64,000 nucleotides of DNA from Welwitschia mirabilis (taxonomy: Eukaryota; Gnetophyta; Gnetopsida; Welwitschiales), in assembly GCA_051453625.1 (NCBI GenBank), contig JBOZIK010000001.1:140961345-141025344 (forward strand). The letters run 5' to 3'. Shown here one piece after another: positions 36,831-48,049 of this stretch. Within the stretch, counting starts at the first letter, position 1; every line of letters begins with the position of its first letter. The notes below the pieces were generated by a model that saw only the letters and a list, made by a program, of their open reading frames with translations, did no database searches and was not told the DNA's origin. The position numbers and the translations under genes are program-made.

Positions 36831-37419
36831 TTTTTCTATGTTATAATTGTTTTCTTCATTCAATAGAAAGACTTAAAAATTTACCTCTATGTTTAATAGT
36901 CTTATTTAAATGTTCTAAAAGTTAACTGCATCTGATGAAGTATTTTGGCCTAAGTTGGATGGTTGCTCTTGGGATTCCCTTGGATTATATTCATTGGGTC
37001 TTTCTTCCAGGCGATAAAGTAGGTTGTCGATCCTACTAGCAAGAAGTTCATTTTTTAAACAAATATGATCTAACTGGATCTCTATTTTATACATTCATCC
37101 ATTCACTATGTATTTCATGATGTGTCAGTTGGTTTAATATTCTCTTGAACTTATTTATCTCTTCTTTTTTTTACTCCTCTTCTAAGAAGAGTCCACTTCT
37201 TTTATGATGGGCATTATGTCCTTTTATGGTATTACTACAATAGTTAGGTATCTATAACTAAACGATGATTAGCAAAATGATTAAAAACATAGTTTAGTAG
37301 TTATCATAACATTCCTTGACGAAGTGTATTCCATTGGTGGTAATTGTCAAACAGGTGTATTACAGGTACCTTAAGTATGACCTTAGATGATATGTGAGTT
37401 TCAAGATTAAACTATAATG
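36831..37419 (-). other. GagLTR-2 leader between gag and array
   Basis: No repeats or coding similarity apart from the gag start at the left end. Confidence 0.5.
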
Positions 37420-38820
37420 TTGGATATCCAAGTATGATATCAAACATCTAAGTATGATGTCAACCATTTAAGTGCAATGTCAAACATCAAGTATGACATC
37501 TTAGAGCTTTGTTACATAATAATTTGGGCAAAGCAAGCTATGCCTAGGGTGAACAAGATGTCTTGGAAGCCTATGAAATCAACTATAACTTTAGGTATCC
37601 AAGTACGACATTGGACATCCAAGTGTGACGTTGGGCATCCAAGTGTAACATCGAAGAGCTTTATCATGCAAAAACTAGGGTAAAGTGGGCTATGTTGGGG
37701 GCAAACAAGATGTTTTAAAAGACCATGAAGGTAAGTGTAACATTGATCATTTAAGTGCAACATTAAACACCTAATAAAAACATCAAACCTTGTTTCAAGG
37801 ATAATTTTGGAGTAAAAAACAAAGTTTTAGGGCCTTGCAAGAGGTTTAGAGGTGTTGTAAGCTCAAGTGTAAAATTAGGCATCCAAGTGGAATGTTAGAC
37901 ACCTAAGTATAATGTTGGTCACTTATGTTCCATATTAAATCATAAAGTATGACATTATAACTTCTTCATAGAGTAGGCTCGAGTAAGGTGGGAACTTTAA
38001 GGGTAGAAAAAAATGTGCTGGAGCATCATGAAACTAAGTGCAATGTTAGACACTCAAGTGCAACATTAGGCACTCAACTATGACATCATGTTANNNNNNN
38101 NNNNNNNNNNNNNNNNNNNNNNNNNNNNNNNNNNNNNNNNNNNNNNNNNNNNNNNNNNNNNNNNNNNNNNNNNNNNNNNNNNNNNNNNNNNNNTTATCCA
38201 TTGTATGTGATAAAATAAGTTAACATCCCTTCAACTTTATACAAGATATTTTTGTGTGGTGAAAACAATGTTAGAAATAAATATAGAACACAAATTTGAC
38301 ATCGTTATTGTATGCAAACCAAGAGGTCTATGGTTAAGTAATAATTTTTTTCTAATTATTTTAAATCTTATATTATGTTAATAGAGTCTAAATAGGATTT
38401 GATCCTAAATTCCGTTGTTCATATTAGTTATTAATATAAAAAAAATTATGGTTAATTAGGGTAATCAAAGTTGGAATGTTACAGATCATACATCCAAGCC
38501 TGACATTAGAGCCTTCATTGTAGGGAAAGATGGAGCAAAGTGGGTAGTTATAGAGGCAAGTAGAAAGTTTTAGAGCATTATAGAATTAACTGTGATGGTA
38601 GACATTCAAGTGCAATGTTGAACACCCAAATATGATGTTAAACCTTGCTCATGAAGTAGTTGAAGTAGGGCAGAAAGAACCAATATTAAATAAAAGGTGC
38701 TTAAGTGTTACGGAATTAAGTGCAACAACGGAAACTCAAGTGTGACATCGGGCACTCAAGTTTGACATCATCCTCATAAAGTACAACATCATTGTGGTTC
38801 CCCTAATAGAATATGACATC
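37420..38820 (-). repeat. nested tandem array: 20-base repeats within modules of about 130-170 bases
   Basis: Clusters of a degenerate 20-base unit are separated by a longer module. Three adjacent units are clear at 37601-37620, 37621-37640 and 37641-37660 (aagtgtgacgttgggcatcc and variants). A cluster of about four lies at 37427-37500. The longer module (agagcttt then gggcaaag then caagatgt) starts near 37503, 37655, 37786 and 37959, and after the gap near 38508 and 38640. The array lies between primer-binding site and gag. A gap (38094-38193) and about 265 bases without array sequence (38194-38459) interrupt it. Confidence 0.85.
38094..38193. other. assembly gap, 100 N
   Basis: Exactly 100 N inside the repeat array of GagLTR-2, where collapse or expansion during assembly is likely. 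Confidence 0.99.
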
Positions 38821-38925
38821 CATTTTTTTTGTTCCCTTCATTTTATGGAGCATGATAACATGCCATAATCTATCTTCATATTCTATTCTACTTGGATCTT
38901 GAAGATGGTGATTTACCATCTTCAT

Positions 38926-38938
38926 GGATCTAATACCA
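38926..38938 (-). other. GagLTR-2 primer-binding site
   Basis: The minus strand reads TGGTATTAGATCC two bases inside the 5' LTR. It matches the tRNA-iMet complement TGGTATCAGAGCC apart from a C-to-T and a G-to-T change. Confidence 0.9.
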
Positions 38939-38940
38939 AA

Positions 38941-39357
38941 TGGAATATTCCTTTTTACCATTTTTAAGTTCATTTCATTATAAATAGGAACATATAAATA
39001 TTATGCTAGAATCAAATAATAATAATAATAAATAATTTGGTAAAAGGTTAACTTTATTATTGAAAATAGTGGATTATATTCCTCATCATTAGACAACAGT
39101 GTTGGACTAGTGGTTATAGATAAAGACATGAACTACAACCTAAGTCCCCCTTCTGGGTTCCTGGGAATCCGCTAGGGTTATTGTCAGTTACATCCACCTA
39201 GTCTATCCACCACTATCTAATGTTATATACTTAAATAGCATAATAAAGGGATACATCTTTTTATACTTGGGTTATACCCATTCATATCTCTTAGTAATTA
39301 TGCTCATTTAGAACCTTAACACACTTCTTTACAAAATAGTGAATTTGGAACATTACA
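38941..39357 (-). repeat. GagLTR-2 5' LTR
   Basis: Partner of 35546-35960. On the minus strand it begins TGTAATGTTCCA at 39357 and ends in CA at 38941, next to the primer-binding site. A (TAA)n run lies at about 39011-39031. Confidence 0.92.
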
Positions 39358-39362
39358 CTTTA

Positions 39363-39954
39363 CTTGTGAAATTAAAAATATTTAAATAACAGATTCATCT
39401 ACTTATGAAAGAAGTTCTCCTTAATGGTGACTTGTATCTTCTCAATTAAGAAATTGATATTTGTAACTGGATGTTTTTATAGTGCAATTGATAATAATAT
39501 CAAGTGTTCTTTTTCTCAAAATCTATTTCATTATATCTTCCCTATGTTTTATGTTAATGTTAATTTAATACTATTTTATATTTAATATAATTTTAATATA
39601 TAGCATAAGGTATAACTTGGATAACATAACAAGCTAGTAAATTAATTAATTGATTTCATTTAGACATTGCATTTCCATTCTATTGCATGTCAAATTACAT
39701 TGTGTTACATTCCAACTCATCAACTTCATTACTAATTTTATTATTTAGTTACTAAAAATTCCAAAATACATAATGCTTATTACTTTTCAAATCGATTAAT
39801 CTTTAAATATTTGTTTGTTTTCTTTACTAGTTTATGACATTTAAATTATACCCTATACTAGCACATATCATGTGCTAAGATTACAAGTTTTATTGATAAA
39901 TAAAGAAATATTTAATTAATGCATGTTTAAGAAATAAAAAAATTATTATTTTAT
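39363..39954. other. AT-rich DNA between GagLTR-2 and Copia-3
   Basis: The left part of the Copia-3 5' LTR would be expected here, but this sequence does not align with the left half of its 3' LTR (44175-44507). It may have been replaced or diverged beyond recognition. Confidence 0.45.
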
Positions 39955-40230
39955 CGTAGATCTAAGTTGTAATATTTCCTATTTTTCTTTTCATTTTACA
40001 ATAAAAAAGTTAAATTCCCCTTTCTATGAAGGTAAGAACATTGCCAAATTACATTAAATATTAGTATGTCTTATCTATTCTATTATTCGTTATTACACTT
40101 TTTTTTACCCTTGTTATTCTCACATTTCATACTTAACATTATTTTATTTCATAATGAATTAATTTGGACTAGCTTCTATGATGTTCCTTTACTTTTATAC
40201 TAATCAATATTAAAATAGATAGTTATTTGA
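39955..40230 (+). repeat. Copia-3 5' LTR (right part)
   Basis: Aligns with 44508-44780, starting at aagttgtaatat(t/a)tcctatttt and continuing through attcccctttctatgaaggt-like and tttcataa(t/c)(g)aatt segments. The attgccaaattac segment resembles the U5 of Ale-type copia LTRs. Confidence 0.7.
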
Positions 40231-40259
40231 GATGTTAATAGAATAACCTCTAAGATATT

Positions 40260-41050
40260 AAATGTAAAGTCTAAGGTGAAGACATTTAATGATAAAAAAA
40301 AATTTGAAATATGGTTAGATTGAAGTAAAAATTCTACTTATCTAACAAGGGTTGCATAAGTTACAACAAGTGAAGAAATCTATTGGGATGTCTAATGAAA
40401 AGTAGAAGAATTTAAATCTAAGCATTTAAATTATCATTAGATTATGTCTTGTAGATTAGATTCTATTTAATGTTGTAAGGGAATTTTTTTTTTTTGTCAC
40501 ACTATGGACAAAGTTAAAAATATCATATGTGATTAACTAACAAGATGTGTTTGAAGACAAAGATCTACAACTTCGAAATAGAGAAAGGCACATCCACTAG
40601 GAATCATTTGAATACTCTAAATACGCTAAGCTAATCTATCACCTATCAAGCATTGACATGAAACTTAAGAAGTAGAATTAAGATCTTATCATTTCAAAAT
40701 TTCTTCCATTATCCTATAAACATCTTATTATGATGTATCTTTATGGAAAGGATATCATGAAATTAATGGCAAAACAATGACACTCTTATCATAAGAACAT
40801 ATAAAAACTACTAATATAGAACTATCAAATAAAGAATTATTGGATAAATGACATACCATGAAGATAGGATGTAATAAGAAAATATCTTATTCAAGTTTAA
40901 ATATATAAATGGTAAGAAGAAGAATAAGGAATTCATGATTATCATAAAAGGAGGCAATTCATAAAAGAATGCAAAAATATGAAGGTTAAAGAAAAGGAAA
41001 AAGAATAAGATAATAAAGAGACATATAACTCTCATATTAATAACATTAAT
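40260..41050 (+). pseudogene. Copia-3 gag remnant
   Basis: Reads FNDKKKFEIWLD near 40275-40315 (the conserved Asn/Gly-X2-Phe-X2-Trp start of copia gag), then KTKIYNFEIEKGTSTRNHLN at about 40555-40610, which is the well-known segment with the Leu-X4-Met helix and the following loop, and LSFQNFFHYPINILL near 40690-40730 (the position of Leu-Pro-X-Ser-Tyr). A zinc knuckle is not visible; 40860-41030 is lysine-rich. Confidence 0.78.
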
Positions 41051-42340
41051 TCTATAAATATTAAAGACTCTAAATATGTTCTCACATCTAGAGGATAACC
41101 TAAACGAGATGATGGCATTCTTGGTTTGAAAGCTTCATGTCATGTTACTCTCAATAGATCTTGATTCCATACATACCAAGAAATTAATGAGAAATGGCTT
41201 TAGATGGGAATATAAAATTACGATAATTTATTAATTTTTATTTGATTTGGATCAAGACTTATAAAAAGATTATAATAACTCTTACAAAGATAAAGCATGT
41301 CCTAAATACAAGGAGGAAACTCATCTCTCTTGAAGTATTATATGAATACAATTGTAAGCTTATTAAAGAGAGTGATATGATAAATGTCATTAGTGGTTTT
41401 TTCCATCATGAAGGAGGATAATAAAGAAGAAGATATTTATAAGATACTAATAGATATGATTATACATTATGAAGAAACTACAGTTGGAGATGCTACTACA
41501 TCAATGTTATGGCAGAAAATATTAGATACATTAGAGAACCTAGGTTGAAGAAGTTTCTGTAGATGTTTCTCATTTAGGTTTATAGAAAATAGAATATCAT
41601 TTCTTAAGCACTATGTATATGATAAATAATATATAGTAAATGTTTCTCATAACATAACAAAAATAAAAGATATTCTAAATTTAGTTCATAATGATGTGTA
41701 AGGCATATATACTCAAGCATATTTGGGAAGTACATGACATTTCATAACCTTGATTATTGATAGAATCAAGAAATACATGGACTTTTTTAAAATAAAAGTC
41801 TAATGTCTTTTATATTTTTAAAAAAATTAAAGGATATGAAAAGAGGAGTGTGGAAAGAACATCTCAAAGAAGTTCAAAACACACTATAAATGTAAAGAAA
41901 CTAAAATATCCCTTACAATTCTAAATACTTCATAGTATAATAGAATTGAATAAATGATGAATCATAAAATTTTAAAATGTGCCAAGAGTATAATAAATTT
42001 TTCTATTTTAGACAAAAAATTTTATTTTGATGCAATTAACACTCCATGCCATTTAATAAATCAAATACCATATCTTACTATTGATAGTAATAATCTATAG
42101 GAGGTGTGAAGTGAATCTCCAAGTAGATATAGGGATCTTAAGAACTTTATGTATCTTACCTCTATATATATATTCAATTTTTTTAGAGAATCAAGATTGA
42201 CTAAAATTTAACAAGTTCATGTTTTTTAAATATGTATAGGATTAGATACCAAAAAATCTATTAGAATTTGGAATCCTATCGTGAGGAAGATCTTGTTTAG
42301 TAGAAATGTCATCTTTAATGAATCATCACTTCTATAGCAA
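41051..42340 (+). pseudogene. Copia-3 protease, GAG-pre-integrase and integrase remnant
   Basis: KASCHVTLNRS-FHTYQEIN (about 41130-41190) is the protease segment after its catalytic Asp-Ser-Gly, which is itself lost. SMLWQKILDTLENLG (about 41500-41550) is the GAG-pre-integrase motif, followed by LKHYVYDK (the zinc-binding Cys pair now changed). The integrase core reads DILNLVHNDV-GIYTQAYLGS, then HFITLIIDRIKKYMDFF (about 41670-41790). Its end shows KKSIRIWNPIVRKILFSRNV (about 42250-42310), the typical copia integrase C-terminus. Strongly decayed, in several frames. Confidence 0.82.
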
Positions 42341-42479
42341 AAAAACCAAGATTATAATGAGGTGACTTAAACTAAGAGAAAGTATTTATAAAGATGAAGC
42401 CTACTATAGGTAAATATGAAAAGATATATAGAGAGAAATATTATCAAAAAAAGGATGTTGATACAAAAATTCAATTGTA

Positions 42480-44110
42480 GAATACTTAACTTGAGGTTCA
42501 TCTTTAAAGATCTTAGAGACTAAATAGCGATGTTATAATAAATAAGGTATAATAATGTATATGCATTTCTGTTATTAGATACTAAAGTGAATTACATAAT
42601 GTCCTATTAAAAGGAATTCAAGTATACTTTGAAGAATGGATGTTAGGTAGCTATGAAAAAAGAGATGTAATATCTCTTATAGAATTAGACTTGGAATTTG
42701 AAAAATCTTTAAAAATAAAGAAATGTCATAGACTATAAATGGTTATTTAAGGTAAAGCATGAGGCATCAACAATCTTTAAATACCTTAAATAAAGATTGG
42801 TTGCTAAGAATTATCTATGGAAAATAGGAATAGAATTCTCTATTGGTTGAGTACTAATAATAAAATGAGCATTAGTTCAAGTCATTTTGGCTTTAGTTAA
42901 GATAGATGGTCTTCAAATAGAGTAGATGGATGTAAGGAGAAATTTCTTACATATCAAACTCGAAGAAGAGATCTCCATGAAGAATTAGAGGGTGTTTGAT
43001 GAAATAAAAACAAGATTTTATTTACAAAATTAAGAAGTTCTCATAGGAATTAAAGTGACATCTAAGGTACTTTATAATCAATTTGGTTGTTCCAGCTACA
43101 AGATTTATTCCTAAAGAATTGCTATAAATCCTTGTGTGTACAAGAAAAAGTGTGAGAATGGAAGCCTTATAACTTTAATTTTATGTATTAATGACATGAT
43201 AATTTCAAGGAATAATATAATGAAGATAAAAAAAGATAAAGGAACCCTTATCATTATATTTTGACATGAAAAATAAAAATCAAATCAAGTCGATCCTTGA
43301 TATGGAAATCTCTTAAGATAGGAAGAGTAAGAATTCATGATTCTCTTAGAAATGAGATCTTAAAAATGTTATTAAAAAATGTAATATTAAAGATGTGTAT
43401 CATATTATACTCTAATAAAAATGCATTTTAAATTATTCTCTTATTAGTATCCAAAACCTTAGAAGAAAAGCCAATACATATCTTAAGTATCATACTTCAA
43501 TGTTGTTAACAATTTGATATATATGTGATGGGTATAAGATCAAATGGATCTTATTATTATATTCATGACCAATCCTAATTTGAAGCACTAGCACATAGTT
43601 TAGTGGGTTCTCAAATATTCAAAGAGAAATTTAGGATTGTGTATCTACTCTAGCATACACAGGAATATGATTATAATCTATTATGATTTAAAATTTATAA
43701 GTGATTTTATTAGAAGAAATTTTATATAATATTAACCATTTACAATGGTAGAAGGACTTAACTTTTGGAATTCAAGGCTATAATTAGTAATGACCCTTGA
43801 ATTATTACTACTTTACTAGCATGTCAAGAAGGGATTTTGCTAGAGAATCTTATTAAACTATTAAGAAGACATCAATAAAAGATGTCAATTTGAAGTGATG
43901 GTTAAAGTAACATATTACTAGTGCATAATTAAGTTTTTCCTATGAGGTAAAAGAATATTTAAGTAAAGTATTAATCTATATAATAATAGATTAAGAAATG
44001 ACATGTTGATCTACAAAAAGGTTTACACTTTAGAAAATCTAGCAAATATGTTAACAAAACCACATCAACTAGAAAAGTTTAATTATGCTTAAACTTCTTA
44101 AAACATTATC
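42480..44110 (+). pseudogene. Copia-3 reverse transcriptase and RNase H remnant
   Basis: Starts at AMKKEM (about 42650) and continues with YKWLFKVKHEASTIFKYLK- then RLVAKNYLWKIGIEFSIG (42735-42860), VQVILALVKIDGLQIE, MDVRRNFLHIKLEEEISM (about 42925-42985) and INPCVYKKKCENGSLITLIL (43120-43185). The catalytic YVDD is now CIND (43184-43195). RNase H and the C-terminal end are degenerate, but LENLANMLTKPHQLEKFN (44030-44090) closes the coding region. This is a typical Ale-type copia pol end. Confidence 0.88.
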
Positions 44111-44174
44111 AACACTAGATAAGTATGTAAGGATCAATTATTTAAGGTTAACAACATAAAACAAAATTTTTAAC

Positions 44175-44780
44175 TTAAGTTGAAGATTATTCAAATATGA
44201 GTTTTAGATTGACTTTTTCATATTTTCCTAAATTTATCTTCATCCCAAGTTAGTTAGTTGCTATATACTATCAAATCCAAGACAAGCATAAAATAAACAT
44301 AGTAAATGATAGGGCATGATTATCTTGGAGTTTTCCTTATTTAACTCTAAATATAGACCTATATAAATAGCCCTAAATGGGATACTATACATTGTTATAC
44401 CTCAAAATAGGTTTAGTTGTATAGAATCATAAGCATTTTTTATTTTTTTTGAATTGTAGGTGTATTATAGGAGGAATTTTATTTAGTTGTAGCTTAGGTA
44501 TCTATTGTCGCATCAAAAATCCAAGTTGTAATATATCCTATTTTAATCTTCCTTCTATAATTGAAAAGATGAATTCCCTTTTTCATGAAGGTATGTCCAT
44601 TTCTTAATCATATTAATCATGGTATGTCTTGTCTCTTTTATTTTCCCTTATTGCATGCTATTTTACGCTATTCCTCTTACATTTCACACCTAGCATTTTT
44701 CCATTTCATAACTAATTGATCTTGGATAGATTTCACATCATGATAGTTCTTTATATTTTAAAACAATTCAAATAAAAAAC
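44175..44780 (+). repeat. Copia-3 3' LTR
   Basis: Begins about 60 bases after the RNase H remnant with TGAAGATTATTCAA and contains a TATA box at 44359-44370. The last 270 bases align with 39955-40230. Ends are approximate. Confidence 0.7.
44359..44370 (+). promoter_or_regulatory. TATA box in the Copia-3 3' LTR
   Basis: ctatataaatag followed by ccctaaatggg, about 145 bases before the start of the segment shared with the 5' LTR. This is the usual position of the LTR promoter TATA box upstream of the transcription start. Confidence 0.6.
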
Positions 44781-46005
44781 CATTTTGTAGAATTAGTTTT
44801 AATATATATTATGTATCACACGCAAAGGTAGAAAAAACACATGGAGTATTATTTATTCACTTCACTCTATTATATATGTACATAATATATTCCATTAGGT
44901 AGTATGTCAAGTTTATCATACAAATATAACAAAAATTTAATTATATCTCATATGAATCTTATTACTCTTCTATAATTAGTAAAATTAGCATATCATGTTT
45001 TGAACATGATGAAAGTACCTTTCAAGGAAATATAGAATATGAAAGTAAAGGATAACTTATGAAATAAAGAAGCAAAAATAGAATTAATTAAGGGATGATT
45101 TGTAAGATAAAGAAGCTTGTGTAAAACAACCCCACTAACCTTAACATGGAGTATATATAACACTTTATATACTTACCTATTCAACTTATAAATAAGAAAA
45201 AATTATGACTAAAAAAAATGTATCTTAAAATATCAAAAGATGTATAATATTTATGTACTTCCTAAAAACGTGTAGAGAAGGTTATGATAGTAAAAAGCAT
45301 TGAAACCATATAGTATATAACTTTAATTGATAAGGTTATAAATACAAAGTTAGATGAAAAATCTTAACAAATTATTAAAGTAAGGTTACAAATTAATTAA
45401 TATATAAAACTTAATCCGAGATTTATAAATATTAATAAAAGTTTCTTGATTTTGTTGATATTCCAAATTATTTTCTCCATTTTTATATTCCCTCTTAAAT
45501 TCATCATTATAACCTAACATAACATATTAATCATTGATATCTGTAACATGGTATTAGAGAAATATATTTGTGTTAATCCTATTTTTCTTCATTCTCTTAT
45601 AGAAGCTTGAGAATGAGGGAAAATGTTCTACAGACTTCTGCTAATTATATTCCATTTTGAGGATTCTTTATTTTAGATCTAGAGTTTTAGCAACATTTAT
45701 ATCTTTTCTATAGCTTTTGAAAGTCAAGATACTTCATATGTTAATAACTAGATAGTTTAAATTTAAAGAAGGAAGAAGAACAAAGATTGGATTAAGAGGA
45801 GGGAAAAATGGTGTTGTGTCTTAAGAAAGGTAATTTAATAATTACATAATTCCACATGCATTACATGTGAAAATTTAAATTTTAGACATTATAAACATGG
45901 ATATGATATGCCTAGATAGCTTATGCTTACAATGCTTATGCATGATATAGTAAATATCATTGGATGCTTAGGCATCGTATATGTAAAGATGTCAAATGTT
46001 CAAGT
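44781..46005. other. AT-rich DNA, nothing recognised
   Basis: A TATA-like agtatatataac at 45151 and a slightly richer patch at 45600-45800 are the only landmarks; no coding match. Confidence 0.45.
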
Positions 46006-46130
46006 AATAGATGGTTAAGTGGTAGATGCTAATAGACATTGTAATAGATGTTGTATGTTATAATTTGCAGGATTAGATGGTCAAGTAGTAAATGCTCATA
46101 CACATTATATAACTAAGCATTATATGTAAA
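46006..46130. repeat. two-copy 69-base tandem repeat
   Basis: agatggttaagtggtagatgc at about 46006 and agatggtcaagtagtaaatgc at about 46075, each followed by a similar taatagacatt/catacacatt segment. Confidence 0.65.
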
Positions 46131-46154
46131 GAAATAAAATACATGTTATGATGT

Positions 46155-46345
46155 TTTCTCATAACCTAAATTTATTTTTGCTTTTCAATTTTTTTATGTG
46201 ATGCTTCAACTTAATGCCCTCCTTCTAGCACCAGAAACTATTACAATGCTTTCTTGCAACCTAAATTTATAGGTTTTTAATTTTGTTATGTAATGCTTCA
46301 ACTTAATGCCCTTTTCTAGTGTGAAAACTATTATTCCATTATGTT
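46155..46345. repeat. two-copy 95-base tandem repeat
   Basis: aacctaaatttat at 46163 and 46258, and atgcttcaacttaatgccct at about 46201 and 46294, give a period of about 95. The open frame 46206-46397 (minus) falls in this repeat and is not a gene. Confidence 0.85.
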
Positions 46346-47339
46346 TTTGTAGTGTAAAATTCGTTGGTTTGACTTTGAGTTTAAGACTATACTCCACCCC
46401 TTTTTTAATGTTAAAATAAACTAATGCTTCTTATTCTCAAACTAAAATTTGTATCAAAGGCTTTATCTAATTCAAAACAAAATATCATTTAGATGAAAAC
46501 ATTCTTGGAAAATATATGAACAAGATATCCTCTTTTTTACTAAATAGACATATCAGTCCTCATAATTCCTAATAATTGTTAATCCAAGAGTGATAAGATT
46601 ATTGACATGTGCGATTATGAAAACTAATTGATTTCTATAACTAATGATCTTCTGTGAGATGCATTGAGGTATTAAACATTTAAAAGGACCTTTCAAGAAT
46701 CGGGTTTTAAATGTGTTTTAGTAAACAAAATGAAAAAGGCGTTATATACAAAGCAAAGAAAAAGAAAAGTTCAGAATCAAATAGATCCACTTTTTATTGT
46801 CTATTCATAACAAACAAGAAGAAAAAACGCCAGCAGCTTTTAAGAAGACATCACAAAAGACAAAACGATCTATGAGTGCTTTTATTCTATCAATTAGATG
46901 CTATTTGTTTTAGGAGGAGAGAACAAGTGGGTGTCTTCATATTCATGAGAATATGATATCGCTTCATTCCTGTAATTAAACATTGAAGATCTTAAAAAAA
47001 CATGTGTAGATTCATGATAACGGACACACTGGAAATCACAAAAATATAAGGCGCCATATAATTTTAGCAAAAGTAAAAGAAGATTCAGTTATTGCTTTAA
47101 AAATAATGATAAAAACACGTTGTATATTTCTGACAATACTCCTAATAAAAGATTATGATCTGGGAAAATTAAGAGAATTAGAACAATGCTTACAGTGAAG
47201 GCTCGCGGTTTGGCAATGCTTGCAAGAATGTCATTCAAAAGTTAAAGAATTTACAATATCCCTGGAAATTAGAAGGAAAACATGGATTTTTCTTGTTGGC
47301 GTCTTTGTCTGTGATGCGATGTTGTTGTATCACTCCTAT

Positions 47340-47342
<3 letters not shown>

Positions 47343-47370
<28 letters not shown>
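47343..47370 (-). repeat. A28 tract (T28 on the plus strand)
   Basis: A pure run of 28 T. On the minus strand it would be a poly(A) tail ending a retroposed sequence that comes from higher coordinates. No clear target duplication was found around it. Confidence 0.9.
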
Positions 47371-47373
<3 letters not shown>

Positions 47374-48049
47374 TTAGTGTATATAACTAGAACCAGAGCT
47401 TTACTGTCTCTGCTTAACCCCTGCCACCACAATTTTTATCTTCTTCAGCATCCCTAACTCCATCTCCCTTCCTGAATCCCACTTTGCTACTCTGAAATCT
47501 TCTTAACAATCCTGCTGGAATGTCATAGATCTCCCTTCGTTGACGCTGAGCTTTCCTAGTTTTTCTTGTTTTCTCTCTTTGACGTGGACCTTCCTTTCTT
47601 CAAAATGTAGATCCCCCTTGATTTTTGCCATTGTAATGCATTTGAACGCTCGTCCTTCTTGAAATGCACTGTCACCGTCTTCTCTCTTTCGCTTCCTTTT
47701 TCGTTAATGGATCCGAAGAGTTTAGATCCAGGTCGCTGAAGTTGCACTTAAGATGGCCTCCTTGACTGAGGCATAAAGCAACTGTAATCACCGTAGTAAT
47801 TGTGCGGATGATCCAGCGAAGTGTTGAAGTCATGATCGAAGTTGGAAGCACATTGCAGAAAGGTTGCTCGTTTTAACGCATGGGAATAGGGGTGCTAGGC
47901 ATGGTTGACTCTCTTTCTGAATGCTCTGCAGACCATCCATCTTTTTCCTGAGGAGTTGCATTTTTGCTAGTCTCCAAGCGATATTCATGCGTGATCCAGT
48001 TAGTCCTGACACCGCGCGGTGCATTTCTTAGAGTGCCTTCTTAATGCCA

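Larger units (their letters stand above)
35546..39357 (-). mobile_element. GagLTR-2: second gag-only LTR element
   Basis: A minus-strand LTR element of 3812 bases including a 100-N gap, with the target duplication CTTTA at 35541-35545 and 39358-39362. Right to left: 5' LTR (417 b), primer-binding site, a tandem array of about 1.4 kb, gag remnant, purine tract, 3' LTR (415 b). No pol sequence is present. The plan is the same as GagLTR-1, and the gag motif is related (WIHQIENYFD against WLQYIKNNFS), but LTRs and array units differ, so these are two families or subfamilies of one lineage. The 35-base stretch just before the purine tract (ctcgagg-containing, minus strand) resembles the end of gypsy coding regions. 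Confidence 0.88.
39955..44780 (+). mobile_element. Copia-3: Ty1/copia element (Ale/Retrofit-like)
   Basis: Plus strand, gene order gag, protease, GAG-pre-integrase, integrase, reverse transcriptase, RNase H. It is flanked by a partial 5' LTR and a fuller 3' LTR that share their last 270 bases or so. All genes carry stops and shifts, but every domain is recognisable in order, making this the most complete copia gene set in the window after Copia-2. No primer-binding site could be made out. Confidence 0.78.

Noticed and set aside
37477-37763. Open frames of 68 and 83 codons on opposite strands
   Set aside because: Both are translations of the 20-base repeat array of GagLTR-2.
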